Positions 25,103 through 33,905 of a stretch of DNA of 64,000 nucleotides are shown in pieces. The stretch is from positions 1 to 64,000 of the forward strand of contig CAYNIW010000004.1 of NCBI GenBank assembly GCA_964397545.1, given 5' to 3'. The notes beneath the pieces are model-generated. The model was given only the letters and a program-made list of their open reading frames with translations. It was not told where the DNA came from and did no database searches. The stretch comes from JAFGIG01 sp964397545 (lineage in GTDB: Bacteria; SDB-A). A program made the position numbers and the translations under genes. How positions within the stretch are numbered: the stretch's first letter is position 1; every line of letters starts with the position of its first letter.

Positions 25103-27121
25103 ATGGGAAATTACATACAGCTTGCGGATTTTCTCTGTTCTGCCGAACACCATTCCCTATACGCGGAAAAACTCAAAAAAGAGGGATATGGACCTTTCGC
25201 GTCACACACTCTCAGGCTGACAAGATCCGTATCCGGAGCTTTCCACGCTCCGCAGGCAGTCTCTTTCGTCGAAAAACACAGAAAAACCGGCATTGTTAGA
25301 GTGACTTTTGAAGGCAACCTCAAAACGGAACTATCTGACCTGTTGTTAAAAACCTTGACTAAAAAAACCCAGGAGAGGAACATAGATCTCGAAAAATCCA
25401 TGTATCATCTCTATTCGAGAATAACTGAATCCGACCCCGACCTCGCTCCGGTCATCGACGCTTCTTTTTACAAACTCGCTGAAATCGCCACATCTCCGAT
25501 TATTCTATCCCTTCCGCCGAAAGAAGCCGTCAGAAAAGGAAATTCAATGGCAACCAGACTTAGAGAATCCGTAAGAAGCGTAAGAAAGCTCTTGAAGAGC
25601 AGAAATTCAGTTTTCAATGTATGGCTGGATCTAACTATACTGCCTGTTATAGGTCCAGTGTGGGATGAACTTTCTCTTGAATTGGTATCAAACATTATAA
25701 GCGAACTGGGTCTCCCGCCGACGATTTTCTCTTCAATTTACAAATCTGTGTCAAAATTCGCCATTTCAAAAGAGATAACAAAATTTATCGAAGAAAAACC
25801 GAGGTTTACGGCCGATGATCTGTCATTTCTCGAAGAGAGAATAAGCAGGCTCGGTTCGGAAATATCAATAGAAGAAGTCAAAAAACTCGAAAAACACGCA
25901 AAAAAGAATTCGTCGGAGATAGGCAGAAAATTTCATATCATGTCTGAAAAACAATCAATCGGCTTTTCAGACGTAATGAACTCTTTTGAAAACCTTTTCG
26001 AGCTGATAGCTTTTCCGCCCCAAGATCTCCTAAACCTGATTTCAGATGAGCTCACCCAGCAATACCGGTTTATTTCAAAAATCGCCAAAAAAGACTCTAA
26101 AATCGAACAGGAAAACATAATTCTTAGAAATCTCAACCTCGCGGGAGGCAAATACATGGCCGACGCGAAAGGCGCTCTCGACGCTGTCCGCGCGATAATA
26201 GTAGGCGTATTCGAACCCATAATGACCGCCAAATCCTTCGTGGAAGCGACAAAGATTTGGCCCGACGAAGAACTAAACGAGTCATGGAGCCCATGGGATA
26301 CGGCAAATCACGCGGCTCTCGTTCTCATTGAGAATGAAAATTTCTACAGGTTTGGTCTTCACGGCAAGACCGTTCTCGAAAGGTCCAAAAATCTTCCTCT
26401 TTACAAGGAAATTAAAGAAAAACTGGACGCTTCTTCGTCAATAATGACCCTCGTATTCGGAGACATCGAGACAAACTCGGATGAGGACACGGAAGGACTG
26501 TTTTCGAGTGTTTCGGAAATAATCGAACAAATAAAATCCGCCGGCCTTGAGGTCCGATCTTTCGGCCCTTTGACTTTTGCCGTTACTGCTGAAAATTCAG
26601 ACGGAGGGGCTGTTAAAATATCAAAAATTCTTGATTCTCTTATCCCTGCCGAAGAAACTCCCGTCCCTGGAATCGGCATAGCTTCAGCTCTTCTCGGAGA
26701 GGGATTTCTCGCCAAGACATACCCCGGAGGAATCCTCGTCGCGGCGGGTGAAACCGTTAAACGCTCAATGATTCTCTCGAGACTTTCGTGGACTGTTAAA
26801 AGAGTTCTTTGCGATCTTTCAACGGCACTCTCCCTGATAAGATACTGTGAAGAATTCAAAATTTTATCATACAGAAACGCGTCTTTCTCTGTGCTGGACG
26901 ACCCGAGAGAAATCCTGGCAAGTATTCTCTACAGGAGGACAGAGCCTCACGACATAGCTTTGGTGCATCCTCCTCTATACCTACAGTTTTTCGGAGCTCT
27001 GAATAAATCAAGACAGCTGATATCAACAGACGACTACGGCGGAGAAATATCCACATTGATGGGAAATAACATTGAAGGGCCTGTTTTCTCCGTCACAAAA
27101 AAGCCCAGTGATTCAAGATGA
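25103..27121 (+). CDS. 672-residue protein of unknown function
   Basis: I do not recognise this protein. It has no signal peptide or membrane helix and is rich in charged helices, with possible coiled-coil around 225-345. Residues about 447-565 (SIMTLVFGDIETN ... VPGIGIASALLGEG ... TVKRSMILSRLSW) have a hydrophobic-strand-then-Asp start and a later G-I-G-I-A strand, faintly like a GGDEF or class III cyclase domain that has lost its catalytic residues. That is a guess. It starts one base after the propeller gene stop without a clear ribosome site, and its stop touches the stop of the convergent gene at 27122. Confidence 0.7.
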   Translation: MGNYIQLADFLCSAEHHSLYAEKLKKEGYGPFASHTLRLTRSVSGAFHAPQAVSFVEKHRKTGIVRVTFEGNLKTELSDLLLKTLTKKTQERNIDLEKSMYHLYSRITESDPDLAPVIDASFYKLAEIATSPIILSLPPKEAVRKGNSMATRLRESVRSVRKLLKSRNSVFNVWLDLTILPVIGPVWDELSLELVSNIISELGLPPTIFSSIYKSVSKFAISKEITKFIEEKPRFTADDLSFLEERISRLGSEISIEEVKKLEKHAKKNSSEIGRKFHIMSEKQSIGFSDVMNSFENLFELIAFPPQDLLNLISDELTQQYRFISKIAKKDSKIEQENIILRNLNLAGGKYMADAKGALDAVRAIIVGVFEPIMTAKSFVEATKIWPDEELNESWSPWDTANHAALVLIENENFYRFGLHGKTVLERSKNLPLYKEIKEKLDASSSIMTLVFGDIETNSDEDTEGLFSSVSEIIEQIKSAGLEVRSFGPLTFAVTAENSDGGAVKISKILDSLIPAEETPVPGIGIASALLGEGFLAKTYPGGILVAAGETVKRSMILSRLSWTVKRVLCDLSTALSLIRYCEEFKILSYRNASFSVLDDPREILASILYRRTEPHDIALVHPPLYLQFFGALNKSRQLISTDDYGGEISTLMGNNIEGPVFSVTKKPSDSR

Positions 27122-28357
27122 TTATCTTATTATCCGGTTTAACTCGGCGCATAGATCGAGAGTGAGTTTTTTCCTCTCGTAAATCCAAAGACGAGACCTG
27201 TCCTTATCCGGTTCAAAGCCTTTGACAAAAAGGTCCCTGATTTTCACGGCGAGTTCTTCATGATCTTCCGGCGCAACAACGATTCCCGCTCCTGTTTTTC
27301 TCAGGACATCAGCTGCATCTGTATCTTTTGGTATTGAGGCGATTATGGGCAATCCTGTCCCTAAATAATCAAACAGTTTACCTGTCGTAATTGCATCGCC
27401 TTCAGACGGTGAAATGTAAAGCCAGAGAGCATCCGCTTGGCAGGCTTTTTCAAGAGCCGCCTTATGGCTCAGATAACCTAAAGCGCTCACTCTGTTTGAC
27501 AAACCCGCGTCTTTTGCCGCCTGAACGGCGCTTTGCGAACCCTTGCCTATAAAAACAGCCCTTATTTCCGTATCTTTAAGTCTAACCATAGCTTTTATGA
27601 GGGGGTCGGGTTTTCTTCCCCTCCATAGCGATCCCATGTGGCAGAGGGTGAATCCTTTTCGTTTTTTTGTGATATTTTTTGGAAAATCTTCGGGATCGAA
27701 ACCTTGGCTTACGACGACAATATTTTTTCCGGGGTATCTTTCGGATATGTTCTTTTTTATCTTTTCGTTTATGACTATTACAACTGAGGAGTTGTTCACA
27801 ATCATTTTTTCAAGAGCAAGATTTACTTTTCTGTGGAATTTTGTAGCGCTTGGAAAAAGTTTCTCATCAATCCAGGGGTCTCTGAAATCCACTGCGAAAG
27901 GTATTCCCATCCTTTTAGACACAAACAATCCCGCTATTGCAGAAGAAAAAGGAGGGACGGAGCACATAACGGCGTCAAATTTCTTTTGTCTGCAAAGTTT
28001 GATTCCGAAACTCGCGCAAAAAGGCACCCATCCTATTTGAGCATCAGGAAAGGCAAAAGAACGCGGTTTGCCGAATTGAGCGAGTTTTTCCCTTTTTTCT
28101 GAAGTAAAATAATTTTTAAACCGAATGCAATGAAAATGGTCAAATGAAGGTATTCTGTGAATTTTAACGGTTTCTTTTATCTCTTTTGCCAGCTCGTGAT
28201 CGAAAGCAAAATACCACTTCGGTCTCGACGTAAGAACTTCAGCTTTCCATGAGCCGAATGAAAAGTATTTACAGAACTTCGCAGCTCTCTGGACCCCGGA
28301 AAGACCGAGCGGAGGGAAAAAATATGATATGAAAAGAAGTTTTTTAACGCCATTCAC
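27122..28357 (-). CDS. glycosyltransferase family 4
   Basis: A 411-residue GT-B enzyme of the subgroup starting LFISYFFPPLGLSGVQRAAKF, followed by the DFRDPWIDE motif typical of these proteins. The C-terminal half has LCHMGSLWRGRKPDPLIKAM and a G-T-G-L-P-I-I-A loop. The usual E-x7-E is weaker here (SPSEGDAITTGKLFDYLGTG). The sugar and acceptor are unknown. The GTG start has a weak ribosome site. It is the last gene of the minus-strand run and abuts the convergent 672-residue gene with no bases between the stops. Confidence 0.85.
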   Translation of the reverse strand: MNGVKKLLFISYFFPPLGLSGVQRAAKFCKYFSFGSWKAEVLTSRPKWYFAFDHELAKEIKETVKIHRIPSFDHFHCIRFKNYFTSEKREKLAQFGKPRSFAFPDAQIGWVPFCASFGIKLCRQKKFDAVMCSVPPFSSAIAGLFVSKRMGIPFAVDFRDPWIDEKLFPSATKFHRKVNLALEKMIVNNSSVVIVINEKIKKNISERYPGKNIVVVSQGFDPEDFPKNITKKRKGFTLCHMGSLWRGRKPDPLIKAMVRLKDTEIRAVFIGKGSQSAVQAAKDAGLSNRVSALGYLSHKAALEKACQADALWLYISPSEGDAITTGKLFDYLGTGLPIIASIPKDTDAADVLRKTGAGIVVAPEDHEELAVKIRDLFVKGFEPDKDRSRLWIYERKKLTLDLCAELNRIIR

Positions 28358-28363
28358 AGAAAT

Positions 28364-29368
28364 TTACCGCTTCTCGGTATCGTAAAATACTTTTCCGCCG
28401 ATTCTCCTGAAAGTGATAGTGAAGTTTTCTGTTTCCAATCTTTCCTTATACGGATATATGCCTTCTGTGACGACGGCGTTGAGTATTTCTCTGTCGAGAG
28501 CTCTCTTTTGAGACTGAAAAAGGCGGGTATTGGAACCCTCGTTTTGGTCTTTTGACAAAAAGAAAGCCGCTGTAGTGAGCGACGCCCCGAGGATGAAAAT
28601 GACTACAAGAAAAAAGAAGGCGGAAAAGATATTGAATTCAATCTTTTTTTCAGGATCCTGCGTTTGGGATCTTTTTTTGATGAGAACAACGGCTTTTTTT
28701 CGATTGAGAGACGCGAGTATTTTATAAATTTTAACTCTTGAAGGGATAGGAAGACAAAGGATTTCACTTAAATATTTTTTGTTTCCTATAAAGTTATACA
28801 AAAATTTTTCTTCCCTGTTGAGGCTGTCCAGGGAGATATTGTTCACCGACACAAGCGTATCTTCGTCTCCTATGGACTCGACTATCAGTTCCATGTTTTC
28901 CACCGCTTTATGATAATCGTTCCAGAGAGATTCTATGTCTTCTTCTATCTCAAGTTCGGACTTAGGATAGAGCAGTTCATTTTCCGCGAAAGTCGTTCCC
29001 TGGATTTCATCATTCTTGAGAGAAAAAACATTGAAGGCAATATCGCGAATTTTACTTTTAATAAATCTTATCCGCTTCTCGGGTGAAAGATTTCCTGTAG
29101 AGGATAAGAGTTCTCCCGGGCTCAATCCCTTTTCCTGGGCGGCTTTTTCCAATCCTGCAAATTCTTCGTCTCCTATTATTTCGCTGTCAGTTTGAATATA
29201 AAACCAGAGAGGAATGGCTTTCCCGTCTTTTGTCTGCCAAATAGCGGCGTTTATTTTCCCTGTTGAAATTGTCAAAAAAATGCTGTTTCCTGAAGAGGTA
29301 ATAATCGAAAAAATACCGCTTTTATCCTCTTTGCTCAGTTTGCTCATCATGTCATAAATCATACTCAT
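28364..29368 (-). CDS. DUF4388/PATAN-like protein with one membrane helix
   Basis: A 334-residue protein. Residues about 8-130 read as a PATAN/DUF4388-type domain (LSKEDKSGIFSIITSSGNSI ... FLTISTGKINAA, then the helix KIRDIAFNVFSL), a fold common in gliding and two-component systems. A helical linker is followed by a winged-helix-like stretch (SLNREEKFLYNFIGNKKYLSEILCLP). A single membrane helix (about 250-275, AFFFLVVIFILGASLTTAAFFL) leads to a short extracytoplasmic tail. It starts 12 nt after the TPR membrane protein and probably works with it. Function unknown. Confidence 0.6.
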   Translation of the reverse strand: MSMIYDMMSKLSKEDKSGIFSIITSSGNSIFLTISTGKINAAIWQTKDGKAIPLWFYIQTDSEIIGDEEFAGLEKAAQEKGLSPGELLSSTGNLSPEKRIRFIKSKIRDIAFNVFSLKNDEIQGTTFAENELLYPKSELEIEEDIESLWNDYHKAVENMELIVESIGDEDTLVSVNNISLDSLNREEKFLYNFIGNKKYLSEILCLPIPSRVKIYKILASLNRKKAVVLIKKRSQTQDPEKKIEFNIFSAFFFLVVIFILGASLTTAAFFLSKDQNEGSNTRLFQSQKRALDREILNAVVTEGIYPYKERLETENFTITFRRIGGKVFYDTEKR

Positions 29369-29380
29369 AAAAACCGGTCC

Positions 29381-31312
29381 TCATTCCCTCGATGCGAAAT
29401 ATGAAAACAACCCGAAAAGCATATAAACTGCCGCGAAAACAATAAAAAAAGCCGCGTAAGAGGTTAGGCTTTTTTCACCCATTCTCATGCTGTAAAAAAC
29501 GAATAGAGTTACTATAACCGAGGTGACCGCGGCAAAATCAAACCTGAACCCTTTGCCTCTTATGTTGTGGACAAAGCCGGGCAAAAGCATCGAATACGCG
29601 AAATAAAATCTTTTTCTCCTTTTGCTTAAGGATTCCGATATCTCGTTGATAATCCCTTTCTCATCGGCGAGTTTGCCCAATTTTTCAACACGCGACAGAC
29701 ACACAGAACAGAGTAATGTCCCTTTTTGACTTCTTTTGCATAGGTTGCATACAGGCGCTCCGCATATAGAGCAAATCTCGACTGATATCTTTCTGAAAAG
29801 GGCGAAATTGAGAAAAAAACCGAGCCCGGCAAAAAACACCATAATCAATAGAGTTTTTTTCAGACTGTATCCGAAAAAAAATGAAAATCTCTCATCGTAT
29901 ATTGAACCGTGCGAAAGAATTCCTGCAGGTTTGAGCAAGTTATGAGGAACGATATCGAGAGTAAGAAATTCAGAGGTCGGCAGAAGCGAAAGCATCCCGA
30001 AGCTTTTTTCTTCGAGAAATCCGGGAGAAGCATTCTCCAGTTTTGTCTTGAAATACGCGGATTTTTCTTTCTGAAATGTCTTCAGGTGATAAATATAGAG
30101 ATTGTAGTTGATTTCAGGAGACATACTGTCGTTTCTCCACGCAGTCTGAAAATAGTAGAATGCAGAATCTCTCATTCCGATATCGAAAAAAAGGCATCCC
30201 CTGTTATTGAAAAGCACATGCTTCGAAAGCGAGGATTCTATTCTTGAATAAAGCGCTAGAGCGGATTTGAAATCCTTGTCTCTTCTGCAGAGCAGGGCTG
30301 AAGCGAAAATCTCGGCGTCAGATGCTTCATCATCAGGGTCAGGATTTCCCCCTCCCTCAAGATATAGAATATTTTCAAACACGCTTCTCTGGGGCGATAA
30401 GGTCGTGTATGCTCTCAACGCGGCACTGAACTCAACGGCAATCATAGAAAGGAGAAGAACCCCTATGCCTGCGGTAGTCAATGAAAATTTTTCTTTTTTT
30501 CCCAGTAAAGGTAAAGCTAATCCGTAGATTAGGGCTCCGAGAAAAAAAGGCTTTCCAACGAGAATAAAAAAAGAAGACATGATAAGTGAAGAGGAAAACT
30601 TGGAAGACAGGTCGAGTTTTAAGAATTTTTTTGATAGATGATAGATGCTGTGCCATATATAGATAGCATTCTTAAAAAAAGCGCAGATCAAAACATAAAA
30701 ACCAAAGACCAGAAAGAAAATCGCCGCTACATACAGCGGGGTCTGAGAGGATTCGAGGGCGTTGAAAGGCTTTTTGAGAAGAGGAATATACCGGATAATT
30801 TCTGTGAATGTTTTCGAAAATAATTTTTTATTCCAATACATGGAAATGATTTCTCTGGAAACGGCGGGATCGTCTTTCATCTCTCTTGACAGGTTCAAAA
30901 AAATCAGCTTTTCACCATCATCCGCAGACTGCAAAGCTTTGGAATAAAAATATGCGCTCGCGTGCTTTGAGCCGACTAATCCTTTGGACGCTATTATATC
31001 GCTCATCCACTGCATTTCTTCTTCTTTGACTGAATCATCCTCCGCCAGGATGTAGAAGTAGAAATGAATGAAAAAATTATTTGACGCAAGACTGTCCGCT
31101 TTCTTATTGTCAAGCCCAAGGACAAAAACCTTAAAAGGATTTTCCTCCGCAGCGCCGTCAAGAATACTGTGTGTCCTGCTGTCGGGAATTTTCAAAACGC
31201 TGTCGATTGACGATGTCTCAAAGGCTTCATAAAGCTCTTTCTGAGCCAGCAAAAGATCCGAGGGAACTACAGAACCAATAAAAGAGAAAAAAAAGAGAAA
31301 AATCATCTCCAT
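29381..31312 (-). CDS. multi-spanning membrane protein with TPRs and a Cys cluster
   Basis: A 643-residue protein with an N-terminal signal segment, several membrane helices in the middle, and a TPR-like stretch (RDKDFKSALALYSRIESSLSKH ... FNNRGCLFFDIGMRDSAFYYFQTAW). Another helix follows, then a cysteine cluster (CSICGAPVCNLCK ... LLCSVCLSRV) that looks like a B-box or zinc-ribbon site, then two closing helices. Similar proteins in Gram-negative genomes are annotated only as tetratricopeptide membrane proteins. It overlaps the yraN stop by 10 nt. Function unknown. Confidence 0.65.
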   Translation of the reverse strand: MEMIFLFFFSFIGSVVPSDLLLAQKELYEAFETSSIDSVLKIPDSRTHSILDGAAEENPFKVFVLGLDNKKADSLASNNFFIHFYFYILAEDDSVKEEEMQWMSDIIASKGLVGSKHASAYFYSKALQSADDGEKLIFLNLSREMKDDPAVSREIISMYWNKKLFSKTFTEIIRYIPLLKKPFNALESSQTPLYVAAIFFLVFGFYVLICAFFKNAIYIWHSIYHLSKKFLKLDLSSKFSSSLIMSSFFILVGKPFFLGALIYGLALPLLGKKEKFSLTTAGIGVLLLSMIAVEFSAALRAYTTLSPQRSVFENILYLEGGGNPDPDDEASDAEIFASALLCRRDKDFKSALALYSRIESSLSKHVLFNNRGCLFFDIGMRDSAFYYFQTAWRNDSMSPEINYNLYIYHLKTFQKEKSAYFKTKLENASPGFLEEKSFGMLSLLPTSEFLTLDIVPHNLLKPAGILSHGSIYDERFSFFFGYSLKKTLLIMVFFAGLGFFLNFALFRKISVEICSICGAPVCNLCKRSQKGTLLCSVCLSRVEKLGKLADEKGIINEISESLSKRRKRFYFAYSMLLPGFVHNIRGKGFRFDFAAVTSVIVTLFVFYSMRMGEKSLTSYAAFFIVFAAVYMLFGLFSYFASRE

Positions 31313-31680
31313 GGCGTATCCGTCAAAGCGTTTTCCAGATGAGTGAGCTCACCCGTTTCGGAATTAACGCAAATCAGGTCAAGCCTCACGTCCGTATTTC
31401 CCCACATCTTATTTTTAGCAAGGTATCTCTTGACGGCTTTGAGAAAAACCTTTCTCTGACCGACACTCCAGGATTCAAGATTGCTGTCCCAGCTTTCATC
31501 GTTCCTCGTCTTGACTTCGACAAACACAGCCAGTCCTTTGAAAGAGGCGACAATGTCTATCTCGGCCTTTCCCTCCCTTATATTTCTGCCTTTAACATTG
31601 TATCCTTTTTTCTTGAGATATTCAACGGCGATGTTCTCGCCAAATGCTCCCGTTTTCGCCTTTTCTCTCTTTTGAGTCAT
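31303..31680 (-). CDS. yraN: YraN-family (UPF0102) endonuclease-like protein
   Basis: A 125-residue protein with the UPF0102 pattern GAFGENIAVEYLKKKGYNV, then KAEIDIVASFKGLAVFVEVKTR, which carries the D-x(n)-E-x-K residues of the restriction-endonuclease-like fold, and ending RLDLICVN. The biological role is still unclear in all bacteria. It usually sits next to rnhB, as here. The ATG at 31680 follows AAGGAAGAG and lies 59 nt inside rnhB. Confidence 0.9.
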   Translation of the reverse strand: MTQKREKAKTGAFGENIAVEYLKKKGYNVKGRNIREGKAEIDIVASFKGLAVFVEVKTRNDESWDSNLESWSVGQRKVFLKAVKRYLAKNKMWGNTDVRLDLICVNSETGELTHLENALTDTPWR

Positions 31681-32290
31681 TCTCTTCCTTTTTCAGCGGT
31701 TTGAAAGACTTTCTGTGTATCGGCGAAGGGCCGAATCTGACAACGGCTTCGAGGTGTTTTTTTGTCAAATAACCGGCGTTAAAGCAAAAACCGTAACCCG
31801 GGTAAAGCAAATCATATAACTCCATCATTCTGTCTCTTATGACTTTTGCAACTATGGAAGCCGCCGCAATGGTATAGCTTTTCGAATCTCCTCTGACTAT
31901 CGTCAGCTGAGTAATTCCTGGAATCGGGATTTCATAGATACCGTCCACAAGCAGGTAGTCCGGGAAAACAGAAAGCGAGGCGACTGCATTTTTCATGGCC
32001 TCAAGAGATGCGTTGAGAATGTTGACCAAATCTATTCTTTCGGGCAAGACACAGCCTACCCCGATCTCATAAGCGGAAACAGATATTTCGTGATAAAGAT
32101 CTTCGCGTTTTTTTTTGGTCAGCTTTTTTGAATCTTCGACGCCTTTAATTCTTTTTTCCGCAGGTAAAACACATGCCGCGGCGACAACCGGCCCCGCGAG
32201 AGGACCTCTGCCAGCTTCGTCAACGCCGCAGATGACTCTCGCTCCTTCTCTTCTCGCCTTCCTTTCGAAGAAGAGGTCCGGCAAACTCAC
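31622..32290 (-). CDS. rnhB: ribonuclease HII
   Basis: RNase HII cleaves RNA in RNA-DNA hybrids and removes misincorporated ribonucleotides. The 222-residue protein has the active-site strand ICGVDEAGRGPLAGPVVAAAC (Asp, Glu), YLLVDGIYEIP and the VRGDSKSYTIAAASIVAKVIRD segment with conserved Asp, Ser and Lys. The C-terminus extends as a charged tail that overlaps yraN. The GTG start overlaps the rplS stop (GTGA). Confidence 0.95.
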   Translation of the reverse strand: MSLPDLFFERKARREGARVICGVDEAGRGPLAGPVVAAACVLPAEKRIKGVEDSKKLTKKKREDLYHEISVSAYEIGVGCVLPERIDLVNILNASLEAMKNAVASLSVFPDYLLVDGIYEIPIPGITQLTIVRGDSKSYTIAAASIVAKVIRDRMMELYDLLYPGYGFCFNAGYLTKKHLEAVVRFGPSPIHRKSFKPLKKEENDSKERKGENGSIWREHRR

Positions 32291-32631
32291 CGCCTTTCTT
32301 TAATTTTCGCTGCCTTGCCGGTTCTCTGTCTCATGTAGTAGAGCTTTGATCTGCGAACTTTCCCTTTTTTGAGCAATTTTACGCTCGAGATTACTGGAGA
32401 GTGAATAGGAAAAATTCTTTCCACTCCCACGCCGTCGGAGATTTTTCTGACTGTAAAAGTCCCTCTCGCGCCTTTTCCGTTCTTCATCGCGATCACATCG
32501 CCTTTAAACAACCTTATCAGCGTTTTATCGCCTTCCTTGATTTTTATTCTCACGGCGACTGTATCGCCCACGGATATTTCAGGAGCATTCTGAGACATCT
32601 GCGAAGCTTCTATGGCTTTTATCTCTTCCAT
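32287..32631 (-). CDS. rplS: 50S ribosomal protein L19
   Basis: L19 sits at the 30S-50S interface. The conserved core is visible: ISVGDTVAVRIKIKEGDKTL, GDVIAMKNGKGARGTFTVRKIS, GVGVERIFPIHSPVI, and KGKVRRSKLYYMRQRTGKAAKIKER at the end. An ATG at 32703 would add 24 residues (KGQKKGKKGKKGDK) read from the trmD 3' end. The ATG at 32631 follows AAAGGTGAT, is four bases after the trmD stop and gives the usual 114 residues, so it is preferred. Confidence 0.96.
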   Translation of the reverse strand: MEEIKAIEASQMSQNAPEISVGDTVAVRIKIKEGDKTLIRLFKGDVIAMKNGKGARGTFTVRKISDGVGVERIFPIHSPVISSVKLLKKGKVRRSKLYYMRQRTGKAAKIKERR

Positions 32632-32635
32632 TTTA

Positions 32636-33304
32636 TCACCTTTTTTTCCTTTCTTCCCTTTCTTTTGTCCTTTCAATTCTTCTCGATTCTCTCCATACCT
32701 CAATTTTCGAGTGATCCCCCGAAAGCAGAACTTCAGGGACCTTCATGCCCCTGAAAATTGACGGCCTGGTGTAAAGTTCCTCCTCGCAAAAACCGTTTTC
32801 ATAAGAATCCAGTGCGAGATTTTCTTCGTTGTTGAGAACTCCCGGCAGTAACCTTACGATTGATTCTATCATCACAAGCGCTGGAAGTTCTCCGCCTGAG
32901 AGTATAAAATCGCCTATTGAAATTTCCTCATCTACAAAATTGTCAATAAACCTCTGATCCACTCCCCTGTATCTTCCGCACACGATTATTAAATGTTCTC
33001 TTTTTGACAATTCTTTCGCTTTTTTTCTGTCAAAAACGCTTCCCTGCGGCGATGTCAAAATAGTCCATGAATTCTCTCTTTTTAGTTTTTCGACTGCCGC
33101 GGATAAAGGAGGAGCAGTAAAAACCATTCCCGGTCCGCCTCCGAAAGGATAATCATCCACTTTTCTGTGCGGATTGTCAGCAAACTCTCTGAGGTCGGTG
33201 AATTCAATTTCGGCGATTTTTTTTTCAACCGCTTTTGACAGAACGCCGAAAGCCGCATAAGTAACAACGGCTTCGGGAAAAATAGTCACAACGTCTATCC
33301 GCAT
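32636..33304 (-). CDS. trmD: tRNA (guanine-N1)-methyltransferase
   Basis: TrmD makes m1G37 in tRNAs and prevents frameshifting. It has the SPOUT trefoil-knot features: DDYPFGGGPGMVFTAPPL, ILTSPQGSVFDRKKAKELS, LIIVCGRYRGVDQRFID, and the knot ISIGDFILSGGELPALVMIESIVRLLPGVL. At 222 residues it is slightly shorter than E. coli TrmD (255), mainly at the C-terminus. A terminator-like hairpin lies just before the start and no good ribosome site is seen. It follows khpA directly, where rimM is usually found. Confidence 0.95.
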   Translation of the reverse strand: MRIDVVTIFPEAVVTYAAFGVLSKAVEKKIAEIEFTDLREFADNPHRKVDDYPFGGGPGMVFTAPPLSAAVEKLKRENSWTILTSPQGSVFDRKKAKELSKREHLIIVCGRYRGVDQRFIDNFVDEEISIGDFILSGGELPALVMIESIVRLLPGVLNNEENLALDSYENGFCEEELYTRPSIFRGMKVPEVLLSGDHSKIEVWRESRRIERTKEREERKKR

Positions 33305-33313
33305 GATTGAAAA

Positions 33314-33333
33314 ACCGCCGCGCGATTGGCGGT
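33314..33333 (-). terminator. terminator- or attenuator-like hairpin before trmD
   Basis: On the minus strand ACCGCC and GGCGGT pair around an 8-nt loop and are followed directly by TTTTC. This is the layout of a short intrinsic terminator, 10 nt upstream of the trmD ATG, between khpA and trmD. It may attenuate transcription into trmD-rplS-rnhB or mask the trmD ribosome site. Confidence 0.5.
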
Positions 33334-33343
33334 CAGCCGAGCT

Positions 33344-33595
33344 TCAGTCTAATATCTCGAGAATTGCCCTTTTGCCGGTTTTCATAGCGGCAGCGGAAAC
33401 AATATGTCTCAGGGCTTTAGCTGTCCTGCCTTCTTTTCCGATTATTTTTCCGAGATCGCCTGAACCTACCTTGAGTTCGAGATAAACAGTTTTCTGATGG
33501 TCTGTAGAAGTCACCCTTACATCGTCCGGAGTGTCGACGAGCTTTCTGGCAATGAACTCCACAAGTTCCTGAACCGTTTGGTTTGAATTGTTCAT
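33344..33595 (-). CDS. khpA: KH-domain RNA-binding protein KhpA
   Basis: An 83-residue single KH domain with the GxxG loop in DLGKIIGKEGRTAKALRHIV, matching the YlqC/KhpA family that binds RNA together with KhpB. In many bacteria it lies between rpsP and rimM/trmD, as here. The ATG follows GGAGCG. The assignment rests on the motif, the size and the context. Confidence 0.92.
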   Translation of the reverse strand: MNNSNQTVQELVEFIARKLVDTPDDVRVTSTDHQKTVYLELKVGSGDLGKIIGKEGRTAKALRHIVSAAAMKTGKRAILEILD

Positions 33596-33605
33596 CTTTC
33601 GCTCC

Positions 33606-33854
33606 TTACTGGGTTTGTTCTTTTTTGAGTCTGCGTAGCAGGGACGAAACCGTTTCAGTGACAGAGGCTCCTTTTTGTATCCAGTTTGTCAATTTCTCGA
33701 AATCAAGACTGAACTCCGCCGGCTTTCTCGGATTATAATAACCGAGTTTTTCTATGCATTTTCCGTCTCTTCTGTGTCGTCTGTCTGCGACTACGATGTG
33801 GTAAAAAGGTGAGTTTCTTTTTCCGAATCTGGCAAGATGAATTCTGACTGACAA
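33606..33854 (-). CDS. rpsP: 30S ribosomal protein S16
   Basis: S16 is a small primary binding protein of 16S rRNA. The 82 residues start SVRIHLARFGKRNSPFYHIV and contain VADRRHRRDGKCIEKLGYYNP, the family hallmark. The start is a TTG at 33854; AGGAGG lies 10 nt upstream. It is the first gene of the rpsP-khpA-trmD-rplS-rnhB-yraN block, 51 nt after ffh. Confidence 0.96.
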   Translation of the reverse strand: MSVRIHLARFGKRNSPFYHIVVADRRHRRDGKCIEKLGYYNPRKPAEFSLDFEKLTNWIQKGASVTETVSSLLRRLKKEQTQ

Positions 33855-33905
33855 AAGTTCGATACCTCCTCTTGGCGTATTATTGTTGATGAACGAAATT
33901 AAATA

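Noticed and set aside
25103..27121. Confident call of the 672-residue protein as a diguanylate cyclase
   Set aside because: No GGDEF, metal or I-site residues are present; only a vague strand pattern remains.
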